Shown here: positions 1 through 5,633 of the stretch, piece after piece
How positions within the stretch are numbered: position 1 is the stretch's first letter
Layout: each line of letters begins with the position of its first letter
DNA from: CAWDLX01 sp046728155
Lineage (GTDB): Bacteria > Actinomycetota > Actinomycetes > Mycobacteriales > Micromonosporaceae
Reading direction: 5' to 3'
Length of the DNA: 9,543 bases
NCBI GenBank assembly: GCA_046728155.1
Contig: JBKPDY010000161.1
Coordinates: forward strand, 1-9,543
The notes under the pieces: generated by a model
Database searches by the model: none
Told to the model about the DNA's origin: nothing
Seen by the model: only the letters and a program-made list of their open reading frames with translations
Made by a program: the position numbers and the translations under genes

Positions 1-107
1 TGCGAGAACCGCTCGTGATCGCCCTCTACGACCCGCCAGTCGGTGCGTTCCACCACCCGCTCCACGAGCAGCGTGTGGCCGGTCTCTGGTGTGTCTGGTG
101 TCGTCAC
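1..107 (-). CDS. DUF3039 domain protein, N-terminal part (runs off left edge)
   Basis: The minus strand is open from a GTG at 107 to the window edge, giving 35 codons that begin VTTPDTPETGHTLL and end with the motif EGDHERFSH. The GDHERF(S/A)H motif is, from memory, the start of the conserved core of DUF3039, a small actinobacterial protein of about 80-100 residues whose later part (not in the window) has Cys pairs like a zinc-binding knuckle. Its function is unknown to me. The gene is divergent from psuG, with 59 bp between the two starts. Only a weak ribosome-binding sequence (GAGACTGGACGT) precedes the GTG. The start is inferred from codon pattern and family similarity; the family call rests on one short motif. 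Confidence 0.68.
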   Translation of the reverse strand, partial: MTTPDTPETGHTLLVERVVERTDWRVVEGDHERFS

Positions 108-144
108 ACGTCCAGTCTCGCAGGTTTCGCGCTGGCCGCCCAGA

Positions 145-159
145 CGTACGCCGTACGGT
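145..159 (+). promoter_or_regulatory. Leaderless-type -10 box and overlapping palindrome before psuG
   Basis: Two CGTACG hexamers (145-150 and 152-157) flank a single C, giving a 13-bp inverted repeat. It overlaps TACGGT (154-159), which fits the actinobacterial -10 pattern TANNNT. The -10 box ends 7 nt before the ATG at 167, the spacing expected when transcription starts at the start codon, and no Shine-Dalgarno sequence is present. I see no good -35 box. The palindrome is placed so that a bound protein would block the polymerase, so it is a candidate operator. That role is inferred. Confidence 0.5.
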
Positions 160-166
160 TGCCGGC

Positions 167-1090
167 ATGGAGCAGGTCCGCCTCGGCGACCAGGTGCGTA
201 CCGCACTGGGCGGAGACCGACCCGTGGTCGCCCTCGAGAGCACGATCATCGCGCACGGCCTTCCTCGGCCGCGCAACCTCGAGATAGCCCAGCAGATCGA
301 ACAGGTCGTACGCGATAACGGCGCTGTTCCCGCCACAATCGGGGTGATCGCCGGCGAACCGGTCGTCGGACTCGACGAGGACGAGTTGGCGCTGCTCGCC
401 ACGGCCGAGGACGTCGCCAAGCTCTCGGTCCGGGACCTCGCGGTGGCGGCCGCCAGCCGGGTCGACGGCGCAACCACCGTCGCGAGCACCGCCGCACTCG
501 CCGCGCACGCCGGGATCGCGGTCTTTGCTACTGGCGGGCTCGGGGGTGTGCATCGCGGTGCGGCTCTGACCTATGACGAGTCGGCCGACCTCGTGTCGCT
601 GGCCCGCACACCGGTACTCGTCGTCTGCTCCGGAGTCAAGTCCATCCTGAACGTGGGCGCGACATTGGAACGATTGGAGACGTTAGGCGTCACCGTCGTC
701 GGATACGGTAGCCGCCGCTTCCCCGGCTTCTACCTGACGGACGCCGGCTTCGACCTCGACTGGTCGGTGTCCACACCGGACGGACTGGCCGAGATCCTGC
801 ACGCCCAGCAGGCACAGGGCATCCACCACGGGGCAATCGTCGTCGCGAACCCCTTGCCGCCGGGCGAGCAGCTCGATCCGGCGCTGCACGACCGGGCGCT
901 GCGCGAGGGACTGGCCGGGCTCGAACGCGACGGGGTGACCGGGAAGGCCGTGACGCCCTACCTGCTGGCGCACTTCCACAAGGCGACCAACGGGGCGAGC
1001 CTGGAGGTCAACGTACGGCTGGTCCTTCGCAACGCGGCATTGGCTGCGCAGATAGCCGCCGCCCGGGCCGACCTGCCCGTCCTTCCGTGA
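167..1090 (+). CDS. psuG: Pseudouridine-5'-phosphate glycosidase
   Basis: The 307-residue protein matches the PsuG (IndA-like) family over its full length. The family hydrolyses pseudouridine 5'-phosphate to uracil and ribose 5-phosphate in the cytosol, using a metal ion and a lysine that forms a covalent sugar intermediate. Visible family landmarks are VALESTIIAHGLPRP (residues 21-35, with the conserved Glu24), AKLSVRDL (84-91, Lys85), FATGGLGGVHR (120-130), ESADL (138-142) and CSGVKSIL (154-161). Lys158 aligns with the catalytic Lys166 of the E. coli enzyme as I recall it. NPLPP (228-232) and TGKAVTPYLL (258-267) are also typical. I chose the ATG at 167 because homology begins there and a -10 box lies 7 nt upstream. 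An ATG at 89 in the same frame would add 26 residues that look like non-coding DNA. The stop overlaps the start of the kinase gene, so the two are very likely co-transcribed and translationally coupled. Confidence 0.95.
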   Translation: MEQVRLGDQVRTALGGDRPVVALESTIIAHGLPRPRNLEIAQQIEQVVRDNGAVPATIGVIAGEPVVGLDEDELALLATAEDVAKLSVRDLAVAAASRVDGATTVASTAALAAHAGIAVFATGGLGGVHRGAALTYDESADLVSLARTPVLVVCSGVKSILNVGATLERLETLGVTVVGYGSRRFPGFYLTDAGFDLDWSVSTPDGLAEILHAQQAQGIHHGAIVVANPLPPGEQLDPALHDRALREGLAGLERDGVTGKAVTPYLLAHFHKATNGASLEVNVRLVLRNAALAAQIAAARADLPVLP

Positions 1091-2058
1091 CCCTCGGTAT
1101 GCCCGAACATCAGCGGGTGGGTGTTCTCGTCGTCGGTGACATCGTGACCGACATCGTTGCCATCCACACTGCAGCGATCGCGGTCGGCTCGGATACCGGC
1201 GCCGCCATCTCCATCACCGGCGGCGGGTCGGCCGCAAACGTCGCTGCCTGGCTCGCCTCGGCGGGCCTGCCGGTCGACCTCGTCGGCGTTGTCGGTAACG
1301 ACGCGGCAGGTGCGCAACGGTTGGACGAACTGCTGAAGGCCGGTGTGGGTTGCCGGTTCATCAGGCGTACGGATAGCGCAGCAACCGGTTGCATCATCGT
1401 CCTGGCTCACGCCGGCGAACGGTCGTTTCTCCGCGACCGCGGAGCCAGTCTCCACTTAGCACCGTCAGATGTGGACGATGCCGTGAACGCGTCGGTCGCC
1501 AGCCATCTACACCTGTCCGGCTACCCATTGCTCGACGACGGCTCGCGGCCCGCCGGCCTCCGGGCGCTGCGCGCCGCCCGGGACAAGGGGATGAGCTCGA
1601 GCGTGGACGCCGCCTCGGCCGCGCCGCTCCGGCGGGCCTACTCGTTCCCCGAGTGGATCCGTGGCGTCGATGTGGTCTTCGCCAACCTCGACGAGGCGCG
1701 GGTGCTGGCCGGTGACGAGCACCTCACGACCCCGCTCGCTGCGCAGACGATTCCGCGAGGACCCCGCTCAGCGCCTGAAACGCTGGCCGACCGGCTCCGC
1801 GAGTTCGCCCGTAACGTCATCATCAAGCTCGGACCGGACGGCGCCATCTGGGCCGGGCCGCACGGGCTCGTCGGCGCGGCCGCGCCGCCGGCCACGATCG
1901 TCGACTCGACCGGCGCTGGCGACGCCTTCGCGGCGGGCTTCCTCAGCGCGTGGCTGGCCGGTGCCGAACCGGCTGCCGTGTTGCAGCGGGCGGTCGCCTT
2001 CGGGACGGCTGCGGTCGAGACGACCGGCGGGCGGCCGGTCAGTCCGCGTCGCGCCTGA
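1087..2058 (+). CDS. psuK: PfkB-family sugar kinase, probable pseudouridine kinase
   Basis: The 323-residue protein has a ribokinase (PfkB) fold. The N-terminal substrate glycine motif GGGSAANVAAW lies at residues 45-55, a mid-protein FANLDEA (198-204) follows, then KLGPDGA (247-253) and the C-terminal signature DSTGAGDAFAAGF (273-285). Asp279 is the predicted catalytic base and the GAG of this signature forms the anion hole. The family phosphorylates sugars or nucleosides with ATP. The pairing with psuG, with overlapping GTGA, suggests that it makes pseudouridine 5'-phosphate for PsuG; substrate cannot be read from the motifs alone. The GTG at 1087 gives translational coupling. An ATG at 1099 is an alternative that would shorten the protein by four residues. 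Neither has a clear Shine-Dalgarno sequence. The gene ends 10 bp before the first 67-bp repeat. Confidence 0.88.
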   Translation: MTLGMPEHQRVGVLVVGDIVTDIVAIHTAAIAVGSDTGAAISITGGGSAANVAAWLASAGLPVDLVGVVGNDAAGAQRLDELLKAGVGCRFIRRTDSAATGCIIVLAHAGERSFLRDRGASLHLAPSDVDDAVNASVASHLHLSGYPLLDDGSRPAGLRALRAARDKGMSSSVDAASAAPLRRAYSFPEWIRGVDVVFANLDEARVLAGDEHLTTPLAAQTIPRGPRSAPETLADRLREFARNVIIKLGPDGAIWAGPHGLVGAAAPPATIVDSTGAGDAFAAGFLSAWLAGAEPAAVLQRAVAFGTAAVETTGGRPVSPRRA

Positions 2059-2068
2059 TCCCGTCAGG

Positions 2069-2135
2069 TCGCCTCCGCGCTCGCTCCGCTCCTCGGGCCT
2101 CACGGCCCTGCGATGCTCACTCGCTGTCGGCTCGG
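2069..2135. repeat. 67-bp direct repeat, copy 1
   Basis: This copy is identical over 67 bases to 2146-2212, with a 10-bp spacer (TTACGCCGCC) between them and a period of 77 bp. It begins TCGCCTCCGCGCTCGCTCC and ends CTCGCTGTCGGCTCGG. It contains a small hairpin, GGGCC-TCAC-GGCCC (2095-2108). It fills most of the gap between the stops of psuK and the DUF3099 gene. Purine/pyrimidine-skewed intergenic elements of this kind are, from memory, scattered through Micromonosporaceae genomes and are often mis-called as small proteins. I see no further copy in the window. Confidence 0.9.
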
Positions 2136-2145
2136 TTACGCCGCC

Positions 2146-2212
2146 TCGCCTCCGCGCTCGCTCCGCTCCTCGGGCCTCACGGCCCTGCGATGCTCACTCG
2201 CTGTCGGCTCGG
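2146..2212. repeat. 67-bp direct repeat, copy 2
   Basis: This copy is identical to 2069-2135. Its right part overlaps the 3' end of the DUF3099 gene on the minus strand: the stop codon (2194-2196) and the last five residues, RADSE, are encoded by repeat sequence. Copy 1 has the same in-repeat TGA at the equivalent place (2117-2119). The same GGGCC/GGCCC mini-hairpin is present at 2172-2185. Confidence 0.9.
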
Positions 2213-2682
2213 GGGTCGCTCCCATCGCCGGGCGGGGAGCCCTGGCCGGGCACGCCAGCGGCGCCGTGGTCGGAGAAGTCGTCGGCGTCGATGACGCGGT
2301 CGGGGCCGTGCGACGGAAGTGCCCTGGGTTCGTCCCTGCCACGGCGCGCGGCGGCCCGCTCCGCCCGGGTCTTGGGCGGCCGGTCGTTGGCGAGGATGAC
2401 GGCGAGCCAGGGCAAGAGCACCATGGCGACCACGCAGAGCACCAACCACAGTGGCCACAGCGGCGGCCGGGCTGAGACAATGATGGCGCCGACCACCAGA
2501 CATCCGGCGCGCGTCAGCATCATGATGACGTAGCGGATCTCGCGGTGCCGCAGCTCCTTCTCGGGATCCTCCGGGGCGTCCGTGATCAATACGGGCGGCC
2601 GCCTGCGATCCGATCGCACAGTCTCACGCCCTCCTGCATCGGGGTCCGGTCCGAGTCTGCCACGGCGGAGCGTTCGGGGCAT
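2194..2682 (-). CDS. DUF3099 family small membrane protein
   Basis: The 162-residue protein carries the DUF3099 hallmark VLITDAPEDPEKELRHREIRY near residues 30-50, followed by two hydrophobic segments. The first begins around YVIMMLTRAGCLVVG, and the second contains PLWLVLCVVAMVLLP. A charged, Arg- and Asp-rich cytoplasmic-type tail follows. The function of this actinobacterial family is unknown. I chose the ATG at 2682 because GGAGG lies 8 nt upstream of it (2691-2695). The longer start at 2709 has no ribosome-binding sequence and would add only nine residues. The tail is low in complexity, and its last five residues and stop come from repeat copy 2, so the C-terminus may differ from that of relatives. 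The gene is convergent with psuK and divergent from the YibE/F-like gene (164 bp between starts). Confidence 0.85.
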   Translation of the reverse strand: MPRTLRRGRLGPDPDAGGRETVRSDRRRPPVLITDAPEDPEKELRHREIRYVIMMLTRAGCLVVGAIIVSARPPLWPLWLVLCVVAMVLLPWLAVILANDRPPKTRAERAAARRGRDEPRALPSHGPDRVIDADDFSDHGAAGVPGQGSPPGDGSDPRADSE

Positions 2683-2690
2683 CTCGGGCA

Positions 2691-2695
2691 CCTCC
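2691..2695 (-). promoter_or_regulatory. Ribosome-binding site that fixes the DUF3099 start
   Basis: On the minus strand GGAGG sits within AGGGAGGTG, 8 nt before the ATG at 2682. It is the clearest Shine-Dalgarno sequence near either candidate start and argues against the upstream ATG at 2709. Confidence 0.75.
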
Positions 2696-2846
2696 CTATC
2701 GTCGGGCATTACTGGTCGTCGGATGCCCCACCGGCCGGAGCTATGTCCACATTGCTATGTGCTGGCTTGACGGGCGGTGCTCGCCTGTCCGCAGGCCGAC
2801 CCAGTATGTTGATGCGCCACGGATCGCAGGACGAGAGACGAGGTCC

Positions 2847-4190
2847 ATGTCGACGTACCGGACATCACAATGGGGCGGCGCCGAGGACGAGCCGGAGGCG
2901 CGCCATGCCCACGCGTATGAGCCGAGCCGGCGGGAGCCCACGGGACCGCAGGCACCAGATGAGGACGACAAACGGCCGCCCCGACACCGGGCACACCGGC
3001 ACAGCCACCGCCACGATGGGCCCAAGGTCGAGGTCTCCAGCCGGACCCGGCGAGTTGTCACGGCGATCCTGGTACCGGCCGCCTTACTCACGGCGATCGC
3101 GTTGATCCTGCTCTGGCCGGGCCGGGTGCAGGTCGCAGGGCAGGCCGGAGACGACCAGCAGCCGGCGTACGGGGACGTCGTCTCGGTTGCCGAGCGGCCA
3201 TGCCCGCCCGGCGCCACGTCCAACGTCCAACTCGGCCCCACCGCCTGTGGGTCGGCGAACGTGCGTCTGACCGAGGGCCCGGGCGCCAACTCGACCGTCG
3301 TGGTCGACCTGCCGACCGGTCCGGGCGCGCCGACACTGGCCACCGGCGACGCCGTCGTGCTGGCGGTCTCGACGAACTCCGCGGGGCACTCCGTCTACGC
3401 CGTGGTGGACCACCAGCGGGGCAAGCAACTCATGTTCATGCTCGCCGTCTGCGCCGCCGTCATCCTCGCGTTTGGACGCTGGCGCGGCCTCACTGCGATC
3501 GTGGCGCTGGGCGTGAGCTTCCTCGCGCTGCTCTTCTTCGTGCTGCCCGCGATCCTCAACGGTGAACCGCCGCTCCTGGTCGCCATCGTCGGGGCAATCG
3601 CGGTGATGTTCGGCGTGCTGTACCTGACCCACGGCGTCAACGTCCACACCTCGGTGGCGATCCTCGGCACATTGCTGAGCCTGATCCTTACCGGGCTGCT
3701 CGGCTACGCCTTCACGGTTCTGACGAAGCTGACCGGGTTCGGATCGGAGGAGAGCGTCTACCTCACCATCAGCCTGGGCAGGGTCGACGTGCGCGGCCTG
3801 CTGCTCGCCGGCATCATCATCGGCGCGCTGGGGGTCCTCGACGACGTGACCATCACGCAATCGTCCACAGTGGAGGAACTCGCGGTGACGGCGCGCTCCC
3901 GGCTGGAACTGTACCGATCCGCCACCCGGGTCGGGCGCAACCACATCGCGTCGGCCGTGAACACGATCGTGATGGCGTATGCCGGCGCCTCCCTGCCGCT
4001 GCTGCTTCTCATCGTGGCCGGCGGGCGCTCGACCGGGCCGGTCGTGACGAGCGAAATCATCGCCCAGGAGATCGTCCGCAGCGCGGTGGGCACGATCGGT
4101 CTGGTCGCGTCGGTACCGATAACGACCGGGCTCGCGGCTCTCGTCGCCGACCTGCGGCACACCCGGCTACCCCGCCGAGCGGCTCTGTGA
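2847..4190 (+). CDS. YibE/F family multi-pass membrane protein
   Basis: The protein has 447 residues. It begins with a polar cytoplasmic tail (1-68) that includes a His-rich stretch, HRAHRHSHRHDG (47-58). A first membrane helix lies at about 71-90, followed by an extracytoplasmic domain (about 92-193) with three Cys residues or fewer visible (Cys119, Cys134). Several further helices follow, roughly 196-210, 214-234, 242-260, 266-290, 316-334, 373-392 and 409-435. The motif GVLDDVTITQSSTVEEL (329-345) is characteristic of the YibE/F family, whose biochemical role is unproven (a transport role has been suggested). I use the ATG at 2847 (GACGAGG just upstream). A start at 2757 would add 30 non-conserved residues. 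A TATGTT at 2805-2810 could be a -10 box, but no -35 is evident. The stop is 2 bp from the stop of the convergent PRPP synthetase gene. Confidence 0.88.
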   Translation: MSTYRTSQWGGAEDEPEARHAHAYEPSRREPTGPQAPDEDDKRPPRHRAHRHSHRHDGPKVEVSSRTRRVVTAILVPAALLTAIALILLWPGRVQVAGQAGDDQQPAYGDVVSVAERPCPPGATSNVQLGPTACGSANVRLTEGPGANSTVVVDLPTGPGAPTLATGDAVVLAVSTNSAGHSVYAVVDHQRGKQLMFMLAVCAAVILAFGRWRGLTAIVALGVSFLALLFFVLPAILNGEPPLLVAIVGAIAVMFGVLYLTHGVNVHTSVAILGTLLSLILTGLLGYAFTVLTKLTGFGSEESVYLTISLGRVDVRGLLLAGIIIGALGVLDDVTITQSSTVEELAVTARSRLELYRSATRVGRNHIASAVNTIVMAYAGASLPLLLLIVAGGRSTGPVVTSEIIAQEIVRSAVGTIGLVASVPITTGLAALVADLRHTRLPRRAAL

Positions 4191-4192
4191 CA

Positions 4193-5134
4193 TCACGACT
4201 CGAAGAGCGCGCTGACAGACTCTCCGTTGTGGATACGCCGGATCGCCTCCGCGAGCGCCGGCGCAATCGAGAGCACTGTCAGCTTCGACAGCTTGACATC
4301 GCCCGGCAACGGAACCGTGTTGGTGCAGACGATCTCCTCCACATCGGGTTCGGCGGCGAGCTTCTCGAGCGATCCGGCGGCGAAGAGGCCGTGGGTACAG
4401 GCGATGCGGATCGAGCGAGCCTCCCGCGCCCGCAGATGCTTGAGTAACTCGAAGAGGGTCGAACCCTTGGCGATCTCGTCATCGAGCACGATCACGTCAC
4501 GTCCCGCGATGTCACCTATGATCGCGCTGATCCGCACGACGTCGTCGCTGAACCGCTGCTTTGCCGCTGCCGCCACCGGGATGTCCAGCATACGGGCGAA
4601 CGCGGCCGCCTCCTTGGCGTTGCCGAGGTCCGGCGAGACGACGACGCTGCGGGAGAGGTCGCCGCCGTCGAAGTGCCTCGCCAGCTCCCGCAGCGCGTTG
4701 AGGTGGTCGACCGGGATGGCGAAGAAGCCGTGCACCTGAGGCGAGTGCAGCGTCATCGTCAGAAGGCGGGAAGCGCCTGCCGTGGCGAGCAGGTCGGCGA
4801 CCAGGCGGCCGCCGATCGAGATGCGAGGTGCGTCCTTCTTGTCGGAACGGGCATATGCGAAATGCGGCATCACCACGGTGATACGCCCGGCCGACGCACC
4901 GCGCGCGGCATCGAGCATCAACAGCAGCTCCATAAGGTGCTCCTGCACCGGCGGTACCAGCGGCTGGATGAGAAAGACGTCCCGCTCACGGCAGTTCGCC
5001 TGAAGCTGCACCTCGAGACAATCGTTGGCAAAGCGGCGTACCCGGCATGGCTCGAGCGTCGTGTTCAAATGTGCGCAGATCTCCGCGGCCAGCTCGGGAT
5101 GGGCGCTCCCACTGAAGACCGTGATGTCACGCAC
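4193..5134 (-). CDS. prs: Ribose-phosphate pyrophosphokinase, variant paralogue
   Basis: The 313-residue protein is a full-length PRPP synthetase homologue, which would make PRPP from ribose 5-phosphate and ATP in the cytosol. Landmarks are VFSGSAHPELA (6-16), RSDKK (96-100, usual RQDKK, ATP contact), TLHSPQVHGFF (128-138, with His130), SPDLGNAKEA (167-176), and KQR (192-194), which keeps the flexible-loop Lys and Arg. The phosphoribosyl loop is unusual: LDDEIAKGST (217-226) where typical enzymes have VDDMIDTGGT, so the DTGGT ribose-5-phosphate loop reads AKGST. The two leading Asp residues are kept. I read it as a second, actinobacterial-type Prs rather than the housekeeping enzyme that usually sits next to glmU. 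The start is GTG, with GGAG 10 nt upstream inside the end of the preceding gene and a 5-nt gap between them, so it is probably translated with that gene's message. Confidence 0.87.
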   Translation of the reverse strand: MRDITVFSGSAHPELAAEICAHLNTTLEPCRVRRFANDCLEVQLQANCRERDVFLIQPLVPPVQEHLMELLLMLDAARGASAGRITVVMPHFAYARSDKKDAPRISIGGRLVADLLATAGASRLLTMTLHSPQVHGFFAIPVDHLNALRELARHFDGGDLSRSVVVSPDLGNAKEAAAFARMLDIPVAAAAKQRFSDDVVRISAIIGDIAGRDVIVLDDEIAKGSTLFELLKHLRAREARSIRIACTHGLFAAGSLEKLAAEPDVEEIVCTNTVPLPGDVKLSKLTVLSIAPALAEAIRRIHNGESVSALFES

Positions 5135-5139
5135 GCGGG

Positions 5140-5487
5140 TCAGACTCCACTCTGGGCGAGGTCTCGGCGAGCCCGCTGATAGTACCCCGCCAGCTCGGCA
5201 TCGATCTGGTCGGACTCAGCCTCGCTGAGCACCAGCGAGGCCTCCCGCCAACCTTCCGCCTCGACCAGCCACGCCCGCAGACCAGACGGCGGATGGGTGG
5301 CCCAGAGCGACACGTCGATACGGGTGGAGAGCTGACGCAGCCGATGTACCTTCGCCGCACGGTCCGGGCCGATCAACTCCGCCGCGGCCTCCCGCCAGGC
5401 CGGCCGCAACTGCTGCGCGCGAGCCCGCGCGGCGATGACGCTCGCGGCGTCGGGAACCAGAAGGTCACCCCCAGGCGCAGCGCTCAT
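5140..5487 (-). CDS. C-terminal remnant of an M48-type metallopeptidase (115-residue ORF)
   Basis: The open frame starts at an internal ATG (5487). Its second half, LRQLSTRIDVSLWATHPPSG and the following LRAWLVEA, then IDAELAGYYQRARRD, resembles the extreme C-terminus of actinobacterial Ste24/HtpX-like (M48) peptidases, where a THPP(S/T)GLR motif is followed by a stretch ending IDxELAG. The catalytic HExxH motif, downstream Glu and membrane helices of such a peptidase are absent, so it cannot be an active protease. The N-terminal zinc-ribbon of the same gene seems to survive just upstream in another frame (5465-5584). Deleting one G from the five-G run (plus-strand C run, 5468-5472) would fuse the two into a 147-residue frame. 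The ORF may be a pseudogene part, or a small residual protein expressed ahead of prs, whose GTG lies 5 nt downstream. The family assignment is from remembered sequence patterns. Confidence 0.55.
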   Translation of the reverse strand: MSAAPGGDLLVPDAASVIAARARAQQLRPAWREAAAELIGPDRAAKVHRLRQLSTRIDVSLWATHPPSGLRAWLVEAEGWREASLVLSEAESDQIDAELAGYYQRARRDLAQSGV

Positions 5488-5584
5488 ACCAGGGTGCGGC
5501 CTCCCGCTCAGTTACCAGCGGCGTCCCACACACCGGGCAGGCGCGACCTGTCGTGCGCGTTGGCACAGACTTCAGTTCGGTCAC
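5465..5584 (-). pseudogene. N-terminal zinc-ribbon fragment of the decayed M48-type gene
   Basis: From a GTG at 5584 the frame reads VTELKSVPTRTTGRACPVCG, then TPLVTEREAAPWYERCAWG and a TGA at 5465-5467. The CPVC pair with a later single Cys (WYERC) resembles the zinc-ribbon that opens many actinobacterial M48 peptidases, but the expected second pair (C-x2-C) has lost its first Cys: WYERC where relatives have WCxxC. The frame stops next to a run of five Gs, and the +1 frame continues into the C-terminal remnant. The start is uncertain: an ATG at 5593 is three codons upstream. A CACAAT hexamer 7 nt before the GTG is a weak -10 candidate. The DUF429 gene ends 49 bp upstream on the same strand. 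Confidence 0.55.
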
Positions 5585-5633
5585 GGCGCACATTGTGCGA
5601 CGCCGCAGCCGCGTACGCCATCCCGTCGCATCG

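Noticed and set aside
2069..2212. A short CRISPR array or tandem protein repeat
   Set aside because: There are only two units, with a 10-bp spacer that is too short for CRISPR, no cas genes, and they lie outside any gene except for the DUF3099 end.
1661..2533. Plus-strand frame of 290 codons through the 67-bp repeats
   Set aside because: It is a shadow of psuK joined to translated repeat (SSGLTALRCSLAVGS twice), a typical false protein call from such elements.
2766..2810. TTGAC at 2767-2771 with TATGTT at 2805-2810 as a promoter for the YibE/F gene
   Set aside because: The spacing between the boxes is about 33 nt, far from the usual 16-18 nt. At most the TATGTT alone could be a -10 box.
3084..4160. 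Open frame of 358 codons on the minus strand opposite the YibE/F gene
   Set aside because: The translation is a His/Asp/Arg-rich shadow with no domain, while the plus strand has clear membrane helices and the family motif.
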